Below, piece after piece: positions 13,022-24,627 of a DNA stretch of 64,000 bases (position 1 is its first letter; the number at the start of each line of letters is the position of its first letter). A model generated the notes under the pieces. The model saw nothing but the letters and a program-made list of their open reading frames with translations. It was not told the DNA's origin and made no database searches. The DNA is from Camellia lanceoleosa (taxonomy: Eukaryota > Streptophyta > Magnoliopsida > Ericales > Theaceae), in assembly GCA_025200525.1 (NCBI GenBank), contig CM045762.1, forward strand, positions 108,154,682 to 108,218,681, given 5' to 3'. Made by a program: the position numbers and the translations under genes.

Positions 13022-13214
13022 GAAGATTATGTCTTGGAATGTTGGTGGTTGGAAAGATCAGAAAAATGGAGTAGAGTTAGGCAGGTTATAAGGGAAAGGT
13101 AAGTGGATGTTATGCTTCTTCAATAAACAAAAAGAAGTAGCATGGATGAGGTGTTTGCTAAATTGATTTGGCCATGAGAGATGATGGAGTTTATGGCTAT
13201 TCATTCTGAAGGTA
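13022..13214 (+). pseudogene. LINE endonuclease N-terminus (piece 1 of ORF2)
   Basis: The frame starting at ATGAAGATTATGTCT reads MSWNVGGWKDQKNGVE, the first metal-binding motif (WN.RG) of the apurinic-like endonuclease of plant L1 elements. Degenerate sequence interrupted by a stop follows, and then FGHERWWSLWLFILK-like readings in shifted frames. It is cut at 13214 by the nested LTR element. Confidence 0.75.
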
Positions 13215-13620
13215 GTTGTGACAACCCTGATCCATAATTAACCGTTAATCCATAATTAAGAATGTTAATCAAGTGATTAAATGAAATCATGTGTTAATTG
13301 TGTGATGTGTGTTATTTACATTCCTATCTATCTATTGTGTAGGAATATCTATTTGAGTTTTCGTTTCAATATGAAATTGAAAGTCTTATCGGCATCTGAA
13401 CGCGAAATTGATTAGGTCAATATGTTATTTAGAATTTTTGGAATTTTCGGGTAAGTTTAATTAGATTTCGATTCAGAGTCAAATAATTTGAATAAATTAA
13501 TTATTAAGTTGAACTAACTTAGCTCTAATCATATTTAATTAGTTTAAGCTAATCCTATCATATAAATAGGCCACTTGTAATTGAGTAGACTCATTTTCTA
13601 TCATCATTTTGAGAAACAAA

Positions 13621-13624
<4 letters not shown>

Positions 13625-13657
<33 letters not shown>

Positions 13658-13658
13658 A
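13625..13658. repeat. (AG)n microsatellite in the 2.4-kb solo LTR
   Basis: About 17 uninterrupted AG/GA dinucleotides. Confidence 0.95.
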
Positions 13659-14977
13659 TGTGGAATTGAGAGTGAATCAACAATCTAGAGAGAGGAGAAG
13701 GAAGTTTTGAGCAAGGATTAAGGGAATTGAAAATGAGTTGGGAAGGCTTGGCTAGTTCTTCATAAATTCAAGACTTTAGGTGAGAATTCAACTCTTATAT
13801 TATGAATTTGAGACATCAAATATATGAATTCAAGAGAATTAAGATATTAAGCATATGAATTAAGCTAAGATTGAAGAATTTAAAAGTAAATCATGCATGC
13901 ATGCATGATTCATCATGTGTTGAGTTTGATTTCCAAGAATTCCTACATGCATGTTTATATCCTTGTTAAATCTTGAGAGCTCACCGCTATTTCATACTTA
14001 ATCATGTCATATATTCATGTTTTGAAAGTAAGGAGCTTGAGTCATTACATGCATGTATATAAATTTGAAGTTTCAACTTGGTTTTGAAGAATTGACATGC
14101 TTTTGGGCCTTGATTTTATGAATTGGTCTTCATTTCATGGTTTTATACAAGTGTCTAAGTGTTTTCTACAAATTGTGGCCCGAAAGAACAGGTTTGAAGC
14201 TTTAAACATGTGTTTTGAACTTGAAGTCGAATTCTAGGAATTCCAAAATTTGGTCGCATCGCTCGAGCGACTAAACCGTCGCTTGAGTGCACATTGAGAG
14301 CTCTCAGAAGTTTTGTAGAGTTTGATGGTTGGCTCGTGCGACCAAAAGACCGCTCGAGTGACCACCCTTTATTTTTAGTCTTGGCTTAAGCAACCAAGAA
14401 GTTGGCTCGAGCGTAAAATGAGAATCTAGTACTTTTGCAGACCAAGGGGTCAGCATGAGCAACCAAAGCTTTGCTCAAGCGAACTGCATTATTTTCTGAA
14501 ATTTTCTCAAGTGTTTCAAAGTGCATAATTGCATCATCATTCCATCTTAGGCAATCTTAGGCCATGGTTAGGCCACAATAATGAGGAAATGAATTAGAAG
14601 CGCACTAAGAAAGAATATAATAAGTATAGTGTTTTCAGAGTGTGTGTTTCAATGTGTATTTCTCACATGTTTGTGTAGGTCACGCGTCATTGCTAGTATG
14701 ATCTGTCTAATTTGTTTGATTTGCTTCTGGAGCTATCTGTGAGTAACAACTTTGTAAAGATATGTTCGCTTACATGTATTTTTTGATTATACGTTAAACT
14801 CTATTTCTTCAAATGTTATTTTTGGATTAAAATAAATGATTGTCTAATTCCTGAAATGTATTCGTAGCATCCTTAGCATTTGTATCTGATATCTATTATC
14901 TGTTATCTGTTGCCTAGTACCAGGGTTTCATGTGGGTTTCATTCATGAAAATGATTATGCACAATCAACTATCTGAT

Positions 14978-15090
14978 TTGTACCTGGATCTTTATGACCA
15001 ATCTGATTTGTTACTCTGCACATGGGTCTTTATGACCAATCTGATCTGTTACTCTGCACGTGGGTCTTTATGACCAATCTGATCTCTTGG
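14978..15090. repeat. Tandem repeat, about 42-bp unit
   Basis: The phrase CTTTATGACCAATCTGAT(C/T)TGTTACTCTGCAC(A/G)TGGGT recurs two to three times in the solo LTR, with partial units before and after. Confidence 0.8.
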
Positions 15091-15317
15091 CTAATGGATG
15101 TACCACGATAACCGCTACAAATCTGAATATGTATAAGAATCTGTTTCTGATTTGAATTCTGATTTCTGAATCTGTTATGCACATCATTCATCAAAACCTT
15201 TACTCTAATGTTATTCACTAGGCTCCAACTTATTACTTGTATTATATATATAGGTGATCAGGTGCGTGAGTAGCCTTGAGACTTCCAAGTCAGGATATGT
15301 TCTATCAGCCAACCTGT

Positions 15318-18300
15318 TGTAGACACCCCATTTTTTACCACCCTTAAGACTTGGGCGCCACTGATTGATCACTTTGTGCTGTGCAAATGTTCGATTTCTT
15401 CAGCAAGAAGAGCTTCTAAATCCAAACCTTGCACCCCATTTTGGACCAAAACTATTTTAGACCTTAAAACCCTCCCTTTCAAAATATTTTTGAAAATTCT
15501 TCTACGATGTTCCGAGGCTCGCATTTCGTTAAAAATTGCACTTTTCAATAAATCGAGCAAGGATAAAGGGAAAGTAAATGGAAGAGAGGTGAACCCTTTG
15601 AAAAAAAATCTATAAAACATCTTATTTGGAGGTTTGGAGTTGAAGAAAATTGGAGGAGAGGGAAGAAAATTAGTTGGGAGAGAAGTTGGGCGTCAACCAT
15701 TAAGGGAGAGTCGAGTAGCCTTCACTAAATCAGGCCTACCTTTTTGTACACTTGGACTTTAATTGTGGAGCCACCCCCATTGGAAAGTGGACTTCCAGGG
15801 CTTCATTTTACACTTAAGAATCTCCTAAAGCCGAGTACGGATGAGAGAGATATGGTTGTTGGAAGCTAGGCATCCATCCGATTAAGCCAAAACTGAGCAA
15901 CCTTCACTAAAACAGAAATATTTCTTAGCACACTTAGAATTTTGATGTGAGGAACTTTCATTGGAAAGTAGACTTTCGGGGCTTTAATTTAGACTCAAGA
16001 ATGACTTGCAAAAGAGTCCGAATGAAGGAGATATGCCCATTTGAAGTTGGGCCTAAAAGCAGATTTTTGATGGCCGACCGGCCACACTTCTGGCTTGTCA
16101 GCCAATGGTGAAAAACCTAGATTTTTTTGGCCAGCTGTCCCCCACAAGCTCTAGCTATTCAAGGCTTGATATTTTCGACCTGTTAGGCTGTTTTTCTATA
16201 TATACCAAGCCAAACCTCTTGATTTAAGGTTCAAAAAAATTCCACATGCTCCAATTCTTGGAATTCTCTCTCTATCTCTATCTTGCAACCTATACACCCT
16301 CTCTCTAGACTTCCTAAACCAATATTGGAGCTCTCATTGCTGAGATTGTTGAGTCCAAATTTCAGCCCTTGAAAGTGAGAATTGGTTGGTTTGTGAACAA
16401 AAGTGTTATTTCTCTTCAAGAGGTATAATTTTGAGCACCTTTGCACTACTTCTTTTCTATCTTTTGTTGCTGATTTAGAAGTGTTTTTCAATTGTTTTTA
16501 TAGGCTGAAGCTTGTGGTTTAAGGCTATTAAAGGTTGAAGGGTTAATCACCCTTCTTTGAACCTTGTTCTCTAAGCCTTTCCACTTGTGTTTCCCATCCA
16601 TTCATCAACTTTTTTCCAACATTTTACCATTGATTTTTAGAGGTTTTTAGAGGCTAAAAATTTTCTTTTGAGGTCCCAAAAATAGAGGGGTTAGCCACCC
16701 CTTTTTATGCTTGTTTACTAGCTCAAAAGCTCCATGTTTTAGCTTATTGTTTTAGCTACTATTGTCTTCATTCAAGCATGTTTTCCAACTGATTTTGGGC
16801 TATAAAAACTCTGTGTTTTTGGGATGAAGCTTGGGTCCTAAGGCCATTAAAGGTTAAGGGGTTGATCGCCCTTCTTCGTACCTTGTTTTGGAGGCCTTTG
16901 CCCTTGTGTTTCCCACCCTTACATCATCTTTGTCAGAGCTTTTAAACATTATTTTTCAGAGTTATTTCAGTAGTTAAAGTCATGTTTTGAAGTCCAAATT
17001 TGAAAGGATTAGCCTCCCCTCCTTTTGTCTTGCTTACTAGCTTAGCTTGTGTTATGTTTTAGCCTATTATTCTAGCCTTTGTTAGCTCAATTCCAGCGCA
17101 TTTTAGGATTGTTTTTAACTTGTTTTAGGACTATTTTGAGCTGTTAGTGGCGTTTGAGCTTTGCTTTGTATACTTATAGTGTAATAGTCCTCACAAGTTT
17201 GGTGTTCTAGGCCTTAGACACCATCTTGTTTGAGTTGATAGCATTTATTCATGTTTTTATCACTCATTTCTAGCACTTAATCACCTCTGCAACCTCGCTC
17301 CTTTCTTGGGTTTTGATTTGTTTTGAAAGGGTTTCAAACTACTTGCTTGTTTAAAGCATGAGATTGAGGTCTTGTGCTTAATGGTTTAATCCCTTTGGGG
17401 TTCATTACCAACGACATGATGTCTCTTTCATGCCTAAAACAACTTTTGGTTTGAGCCCTCTTTCCATTAGAGGACTTAATCTCACCCCTTGGACTCAATT
17501 GATTAAAGGATCGAAAGGTAACTAAAATGGGGTAATTAAAACTTGGAAATAAAAGTGAGCAAGATATTAATTTGTTGTGTTCAATCGGACGTTAATTGAA
17601 CACATGGAAACTTTGGCCATTTCATACTCATTAGTGATGAAATGTGCCAAGTTTCCAAGGTCAACCACTTCCCTTGATCTCTCATGAAAGGGAGAAGGAG
17701 GTTAGAGTCTCATTTTGTTGCATGTAATGAAATTGCACACTTTGGTTTGTGAGCCATCATGCAATGAAATTGCTTGAGTTGATGGTTTGTGAACTAAAGT
17801 TTGTATCCTTTTGATTTGTCCATGAATAGGGAAGTGAATTATGCAAACAAAGCCTTGAAAATGCCCTGTATATGTTCTGTTTGCTCTCTGTTACAGCAAG
17901 GAAGTTCAATCAGCAGTGGCCAACATGCCACCATTGATGGCTGACCGGCCACCATCTGTAGCTGACCGACTACCAGTAGTGGCCGACCGGCCATCATTAG
18001 TGGCCGACAGGTCCCTTGACAACCATCAGTGTAAATTCAGCAATGTGCTTCTGAGGTGGAACAAGTGCAGGTGGTTTATTGTGCAACAGAGGCATTCAAT
18101 AGCAAAAATTGAGGCTTTTTTGGGTGAAAGTCGCGTTCATGCATGAGTTCCTCATCGATCCTTGGGATCCGTGTTGTAATAATTAGTGTTATGCTTAACT
18201 AGCGGCTTTATGGTAATTAATTAGTTAGAATAGCTAATTCGCTTCGTGCTTTAATTTTAATTGATTAGCTAGAATAGTTAAATTAATTTGGTTTGTAATA

Positions 18301-19545
18301 ATTAGTTAGCTAGTGTAGCTAGTTAATTAGTTTAAAGTGTTGTAATAATTAGTTTAATTAGCTTAGGTTAGCTTAGCTTAATTAGCTAGATAGCTTAGCT
18401 TATTCATTCGGACCCTCCTTCGTGAGGGCGTAATGTTGTAATAAGTGTGCGTGATTGTGTGTATGTGTTCGAACCCCATGTCTTTCTCCCTTTTATTTAA
18501 TCGCTTTTGATGGTTAGATTGGGGACATATTTCAATTAGCATACCTTATGCTTGCATCCATTCATTCGAATTGCATACACTGAGGCTCAGTGCATCATTC
18601 AAACTACATTGTTGTTTCAATACTTATTTGAATACGTGTTTAACCGCATGTTATCAAATCGATCCATATGCCATATTAGTAGCCGAGCCTATTAATTGCA
18701 TATCGTATGCGCTGCATTAGACATTCGGCATAGTTAGGAATCATGCATATTTTTCTAACTCATATCTTCTTAGTTTGGAGTACTAGGTGAGTTTTTATGC
18801 TTTAGCATACTTGCATAAGTGTGAATGTTGCCATGATTAGCATGCTTGCCATGAAGCTATGTGATTAAATGCTAAACTACATGAATGTCTATGGATGAAG
18901 GGTTATTGTTTGGATTGGAACGATTCAACGAATGTAAGTTTTAAGTCAACTTTATTGAGTGGCAAATCATGTTTTAAGCCCACTATGTTTGGTGGCAAAT
19001 CCGCAACTTTAAGCCCACTTGAGGTGGCAAATTCAAACCATTTTCGCAAACAAACATGAGTTGAATTGTTCCAAATTGAGCAAACTAGTCTATACTTGCT
19101 TGCGCGCATCACATAGTAAAGCTAGCTTAATAACCGGAATAAGAGCACGTAATGTTTATAAAAAAATCATATCATGATTAGTAGAGGCCGATCTTTGATT
19201 GAGCGAGCGGGGGTGCTCAATTCATGTCCTTCCCCTCTTGTACCTAAGTTCCTGAGCCGAGGTAACTTTGGTGATGATGGATACGTGGCTTTTGGCACGA
19301 GTCATGGGTTTCCTAAATTTCCCAAAAATAAAATATTTAAATGGCGACTCTGTATCTGGCAAAGCAGTCAAATTTTGGCATTTTTTATCCTAAAATCAAT
19401 TTTCCAAATAATTTGCCAGATTTAGACTCTTTGGTGTTTATCAGTTTTACATTGCACTTGTGAGATTATATTCAGAACCACGTGAGTCCAAACTGTAGGG
19501 CTTTTTTCGAGCTTCCGAAAGGGGGTGCGAAAAAGCTGAGCTACA
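15318..19545 (+). mobile_element. Giant solo-LTR-like element, copy 1 (about 4.2 kb)
   Basis: It begins TGTAGACACCCCATTTTTTA and ends GAAAAAGCTGAGCTACA, flanked by CCTGT (15313-15317) and CATGT (19546-19550), a 5-bp duplication with one mismatch. It aligns by eye with copy 2 from end to end: the same TGTAGACACCCCAT start, a TATA box (CTATATATA, about 16196-16204 here), GGACCCTC..CGAGGGC in the middle, the AGTAGAGGCCG(A/G)TCTTTGA stretch, and TGGCGACTCTGTATCTGGCA near the end. No coding frame, primer site or internal repeat of its ends was found. A solo LTR of a large gypsy element is the favoured reading; a non-autonomous element is the alternative. Confidence 0.65.
17916..18020. repeat. Short degenerate repeat of GGCCGACCGGCCA type
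   Basis: Within giant LTR copy 1 the phrase GTGGC(C/T)GACCGGCCACCAT recurs about four times. The 76-codon frame over it is a repeat artefact. Confidence 0.65.
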
Positions 19546-19889
19546 CATGTGCGCCTCTTGAGGAGGTTTCGAAAATCTTTTGTGATCAAGTTTTAAGTTT
19601 AATTTCTTTTGTTTTGTTGAACGACCTTTTGTTACTTTGTAAATAGGGCTAAGTCCCTTTTCGTTTATCTATACTCGTGGTGATGCAGGAATGACATCAT
19701 ATGATATGTAAATCTAAGGTTTAATTTTCTGTCTCATATAAGTCTGCACAGCTCTATGGACATTGTATTTTGATATCTGCTTTTGCTAGCCCCTTAGTTT
19801 GCTAATCTGTCTCAAAGGCCTTTGGTAAATCTTAGGATTATTGGTTGGTTACGGCGCTAAACCTATAGGGGTGGGTTTGGGTCGTGACA

Positions 19890-21012
19890 GTAATACAGGA
19901 AGGCTGTTGAATGTATGGAATCCAGAGGTGTTCTAGCTATTAGAATGTTGTAATAGAAATTTTTTGCTCATATCAAGTAAAGCTCTTGGTTCATTTGAAT
20001 GTGTTTTTCTAAATTTATATGCCCCAATGATGTGTTGAAAAGAGAAAAGTTATGAGAAATTATTGTTAACATTAGAACAATCTTCCAAAAGCCTTGTTTT
20101 ATGAGACGGAATTATAATAAGATTAGGTCCATTGAGAATAGAAGAGGGCGCATTAGAAGAGATAGAGGAATGATAGAGTTCAATAGATTTATTGACCAAC
20201 TGGAAATAGTGGATGTACCAATGCTAGGAAGAATATTTACTAGGTGTAACTCAGTGGATGGGGAGAGATGGAGCTAGATTGATAAGGTTTTTGCTGGATC
20301 CAGTCTGGTTAGAGAAGTTTAGATTAAAGATGTGAGGCTTGCCCAAGTTTGTGTCTGACCATTGTCCACTTTTGTTGATAGAAGATGAGAGGAATCAGGG
20401 GCCTCAGCCATTTAGGTTCCTGAATGCATGGACATTGCATCCAGGCTTTATCTCAGTAGTTCAAAAGGCATGGTCTGAAAGGCAGGTGCAACGGTGGCTG
20501 GGTATAAAGTACAAAGAAAGTTAGAAGGTTTGAAAGTTGAACTGAAAAGATGGAACATTGAAGTGTTTGGATTGCTTGAGGATCAAATAAAAAAAGCTAA
20601 GGAGGATTTGCGTGCATATGAGTTAATAGCAAAATTGAGGGTGTTGGACTCTAATGAAATTGCAAGTAGAAGAGAGGTGAAACATTTGGTCTGGAAGATT
20701 AGAAAGAGGAAGGACTAGATTTGGTTCCAGAAGTCTAAACTAAATTCGGCTTAGAATGGTAATAAGAACACGAAGTATTTTCATATTATTGTAAGCAAGA
20801 GACAGAGAAGTAACCTGGTGGATTCAGTGGAAATTGATGGTGTTAGCATTGAAGATCCTGAGCTTGTGCGGCATGAAATGTTGAGACATTTCTCGATGGC
20901 ATTTCCTGAAGATTGGCCATCTAGGCCAAAACTGTCTGGAAATCTTGTGCCAATTGGTAATGCAAAGGTTGTGGATGTACTAGAGCCTGAGTTCACAATA
21001 GAAGAAGCATGA
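19890..21012 (+). pseudogene. LINE endonuclease remainder and linker (piece 2 of ORF2)
   Basis: It continues the LINE after the nested insertion: NTGRLLNVWNPEVF, NLYAPM, then in shifted frames the C-terminal endonuclease region (KFVSDHCPLLL, with the SDH motif that carries the catalytic His, and NAWTLHPGF) and the LINE linker (KVELKRWNIEVFG). There are multiple stops (for example at 20270-20275 and 20520) and frame changes. The SDHCPL motif is the best landmark. Confidence 0.8.
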
Positions 21013-22201
21013 GAAGTAGTGAAAGAGAAGTAGTGAAAGAGTGTAATGGGAATAAAGCGCTAGGTCCGGATGGGTTCAATATGGCATGTATTCAGAAATG
21101 TTGGAAGCTTATGAGGAGTATTTTTTTGGGTTCATGCAAGAGTTCTATCATAATAGCAAATTAGTTAAAGAGCTTAATAGTTCATTTATCACCCTCATCT
21201 CGAAAAAAGCCTGTCCTAATGGTCTGACAGATTATAGGCCAATAAGTCTAGTAGGGATTGCTTATAAAATCTTAACAAAAGTGCTCTAAAACAGACTGAA
21301 GAAGGTGCTACCAGATGTCATTAGTGAAGTGTAGACGACTTTCTTGGGTGGTAGGAATATCTTTGATAGATTAATGATTGCTAATGAGATTGTGGATTGG
21401 TGGAAGAAGTTAAAACTGAAGGTAGATATATTAAAGTTTGACTTCAAAAAAGCATACGACTCAGTTTATTGGGAGTTTTTGTTCTCCATGACGGCTAATC
21501 TTGGGTTTGGGGAGAGATGGATCATGTGGATGAAAACTTGTGTCACCATAGCATGAGTATATATTTTAGTAAATGGCTCACCAACTGATGAATTTTGTCC
21601 ACAAAAAGGGTTAAGGTAGGGCAACCCTCTGTCACCTTTTTTGTTTACTATTGCAATAGAGGGGTTTACTCTGTTGCTAGAAAGGGCAAAAATTATGAGA
21701 TTATTAAATGGAGCTACTATTGGGACTATAGGGTTGAAGTTGTATCATCTGCAGTTTGTAGATGACACTATTTTGTTTTGTGAAGCAAAGTGGGAGGGGA
21801 TTGTAAATGTTAAAAGAATTCTTAGATGCTTCGAAGTGATGTCAGGCCTTAAGATTAATTTTAATGAAAGTGTGGTGTGTGGAGTAAGAATTAGTGATGT
21901 TATGGTTCATGAACTTGCTTAAAAATTGCACTGTTTATGTCAGAAGTTACCTCTTAAGTACCTAGTTTTACCACTTAGTGCAAATCCAAGAAGGAAGAAA
22001 ACTTGGCAGCCTGTGGTGGATAAGGTTAAGAGAAAGTTAGCTCTGTGGAAAAGGAAACTTTTGCCGTTTGCTGGTAGGCTAACTTTGGTTAAATATGTGC
22101 TGGATAGTATCCCTGGTTATTACCTTTCAATTTTCAAATTACCCAAAGGTATTGCTAAGGAAATTGACAAGTTAAAGGCATCTTTTTTATGGGGCGGCTA
22201 A
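21013..22201 (+). pseudogene. LINE reverse transcriptase domain
   Basis: RT motifs appear in order over several frames: ALGPDGFNM near 21060; LISKKACPNGLTDYRPISLV (21197-21256); GGRNIFDRLMIANE and then FDFKKAYDSVYWEFL (21345-21480), carrying the first catalytic Asp; a decayed QGDPLSP-equivalent at 21610-21635; and FVDDTILFCEA near 21760, with the Asp-Asp pair (FADD in many relatives). KLPLKYLVLPL and FAGRLTLVKYVLDSIPGYYLSIFKLPKGI close the domain. It is a plant L1 RT broken by at least four stops or frameshifts, hence immobile. Confidence 0.88.
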
Positions 22202-23340
22202 GAGTTAAGAAGAAAGATTCATATGGTAAAATGGAAGGATGTAATAATGAGCAAAGACTAAGGAGGGTTAGGAATAAGGAGGGTAAGGGATACAAATGAT
22301 TGTATGTTACTAAAGTGGTGGTGGGAGGTATGGGGTAGAGGATAAATCACTGTGGAAAAAGGTTATTGTCAGCAAGTATGGGGCTGAAGGGGGCAGATGG
22401 TTACCACTGTAGGATAGGGAAGGTAAAGAATCTATTTTGTGGAGTGATATTTTGAGTGTAGCAAGATCTAATCATGGGCTTCTTGAGTTCTTTATTTCTA
22501 AGTATAAGATTCTGGTTGGTAATGGGTGTAGCTTTCAGTTTTGGCATGATAGATGGCCTATGGATCTACAGCTAAAAGAGGAGTTTCCTAGATTGTTTAG
22601 GCTTTTTGTGGAGAAAAAAAAAAGAAGGAAAGTTGAGTTTCTTTATGCAGAGGAGGGACAAAGCAGGTGATTGGAGGCTAAAGTTTAGAAGATCATTATT
22701 TGTCTGGGAGGAAGAGGAGGTAAGGAGGCTGCAAGTGTTGACAAGGGATGTTCCTAGGCTGAATGAGGATCTGCATGATGTAGTAAGGTGGACTACATCC
22801 CCCTCTGGTGAATTCACAGTGGCATCTGTGAGAAATTGGTTTGAGCTAAATTATGGCCCTAGTTTGTTTGTTTCTAGGCTACTGTGGAATAATGTGGCAC
22901 CACCAAAAGCATAATTCATGAGTTGGTTGGCCTAGAGAGGAAGGGTTAAAACAACTGGTTTTCTGTAGAGATTAGGGGTCTTAGGTAGCAATGTTGACAA
23001 TGTATGACCTTTTTGTTCATCTGTCAGAGAGGTTGTGGATCACCTCTTTGTGTAGTGCCCTGAGATTTGGAAGGTTTGGGGTAGTCCGTTGCAGTGGTGG
23101 AATTTAAGCTAGGTATTTTCTGCTATAGTAGATGGTGTGCTGTATTGGTGGTTGGGAACAAAACATAAAAAATCAGTGATAAAAATCTAGAGGCTTGTAC
23201 CAATAGCAATGTTGTGGTCAACTTGGAGGTTAAGGAATGATGTTGTTTTTAATGGCTATCAGCCAGATATGAATGAGCTGGGTGAATTAGTGAAATTGAG
23301 GATCAATCAGAGGTAAAGTCTTCTATGCCTAATGTCCATT
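22202..23340 (+). pseudogene. LINE C-terminal region with zf-RVT remnant
   Basis: The frames parallel those of the minus-strand LINE: VKWKDVIMSKD near 22225, CSFQFWHDRW (22530), FRRSLFVWEEEEVRRLQVL (22687-22740), FTVASVRNWFELNYG and WNNVAPPKA (22810-22910), then a decayed zinc-binding section. The rest of the frame is broken to about 23340. About 23341-23636 is the 3' UTR before the poly-A tail. Confidence 0.8.
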
Positions 23341-23636
23341 ACTCAGTGCATCATTTTGTGGAAAATTTTAGTCAAGTGAGGCTATGCTTCTGAGGTGGTT
23401 GGGTATGGGTGGCTTGCTATTGTCCTTGTTTTTTTTTTTTAGTTTTTTTGGTTGGCTCTCACCAAATTTTGGGGTGGTGCTGTCATGTGATTGTGTTTGG
23501 TTTTTGGTGCCAACCAAGTTAGTATTTGAAAGTTGAGCTATGATGATGTTTGCACCATTCCCCTCTCCCTTTATTGATATAATGCTCTTTACTTTGTATT
23601 GGTTATTTCATCAATAAAGGTTATTTTTGATTGATC

Positions 23637-23656
23637 AAAAAAAAAAAAAAAAAAAA
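23637..23656 (+). other. LINE poly-A tail
   Basis: About 20 consecutive As preceded by AATAAAGGTTATTTTTGATTGATC. They mark the 3' end of the plus-strand LINE. Confidence 0.85.
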
Positions 23657-23657
23657 C

Positions 23658-24476
23658 TAAAAATTCAATATTGCTTGCTATTCTAAAGAATATCATGAGG
23701 GCCTGGGCACAAAATAAAACTACAAAAGCTTGACAAGCAATTTGACAGACCTTGGTGGTGTGACAGAAATCTAGATGAGTTATGACTGTATGAAGATTTT
23801 GCGCTGCAATAAAGTAAGCAAAGGAAGCTTTCTGCACACCAGCAAGTAGTACCACTGCATTAGAGAAATCAATATAAATATAGATCACATTAAAAAACTA
23901 TGTGAAAACTCCTTGCACATATAATTAGTAAAATTTGTGTGCTTCTATTTTTAATGTTGACAACCTCCATTCCAACCTCCAATATTTAGAAAATTAGGAT
24001 TTGATTATTAAAATAGAAGACATTGTGACTTGGAGCGATAACAAGTGTTATCCCCTCTTAGCTTTGTGGTGCATACTATTTGCAAGTTGGCCTTCATATA
24101 CTTGGTTTGGTTTATTATTTTTTTCTTATAAAAAATGGCAATGGTTCCCCTTTTGATTAGCAATTTAACCAATTAAAGAAAATTAGGGAGCATGCACATT
24201 GTTAGTGCTCAACTGAAAGTTTACATAATCTTCTTTTTTGTTGCATAGCGTGATTTTCTCAATAAGATGTTCTTTAATATTCCCTATTATTTATTTGTTT
24301 TACTAAAGGAACGCTACTTCAATTTTAACTTTCATATATTAAGATAGAAAGAATAATTAAAACAATATTATCAATATCACAATTAACTAGAGCATATGCT
24401 TCTACATTATGAGATAAAAATATTTATTACATGATTAAATTTAGCTATGTATCCTCATTGAAATTTAAAGTTGACA

Positions 24477-24509
<33 letters not shown>

Positions 24510-24557
24510 AATAAAGCAAAAAGAAACTTTTAAGTTTACACAAGAAGGCTGAATAAT
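23658..24557. other. Intergenic DNA with an unassigned minus-strand frame
   Basis: A 99-codon minus-strand frame (23589-23888) contains the hydrophobic stretch VVLFCAQALMIFFRIA and a Cys/His cluster, but it runs into the LINE poly-A tract at its 3' end and I recognise no family. The remainder is AT-rich, with a (TAA)n microsatellite at about 24490-24514. Confidence 0.35.
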
Positions 24558-24627
24558 TCATTCATAAACAATTAGAACAACTTGTTTTCCAACATTGCGG
24601 CCGGTGAACCACCTAACTAGTGGTGCA
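24558..24627 (-). pseudogene. Alkenal double-bond reductase copy 2, C-terminal piece
   Basis: The minus strand reads APLVRWFTGRNVGKQVVLIV, then YE and a TGA stop at 24560-24558. This is the C-terminus of the same reductase family as pseudogene 1 (ALV..FTGRNVGKQVV). The piece is severed at 24627, where the LARD is inserted, and its last five bases are the target duplication. Joining it to 33864 onward with one target copy keeps the frame, so this gene end was intact when the LARD arrived. Whether the rest of the gene was functional is unknown. Confidence 0.88.

Larger units (their letters stand above)
13215..19889 (+). mobile_element. Solo-LTR-like element nested in the LINE (itself interrupted)
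   Basis: The ends are TGTGACAACCCTGATCC at 13215 and GGGTTTGGGTCGTGACA at 19889, flanked by GTAGT (13210-13214) and GTAAT (19890-19894), a 5-bp duplication with one mismatch. Without the nested giant LTR (15318-19545) and its second target copy it is about 2.44 kb. No coding frame, PBS or second LTR is seen, so a solo LTR is the simplest reading. The end sequence GGGGTGGGTTTGGGTCGTGACA resembles the LARD LTR end at 27880-27901 and may mark a related family. Orientation is inferred from that similarity. Confidence 0.7.
12544..23657 (+). mobile_element. L1-type LINE, split by a nested LTR element
   Basis: The plus-strand LINE comprises about 12544-13214 and 19890-23657 (about 4.4 kb of LINE sequence). 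13022-13210 encodes the start of the APE-type endonuclease (MSWNVGGWKDQKNGVE). After the insertion the same protein continues near 19890 (NTGRLLNVWNP, NLYAPM). RT, zf-RVT and a poly-A tail (about 23637-23656) follow. The 5' boundary is uncertain; 12544-13018 may hold the 5' UTR and a decayed ORF1. Stops and frameshifts are frequent. Confidence 0.8.
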
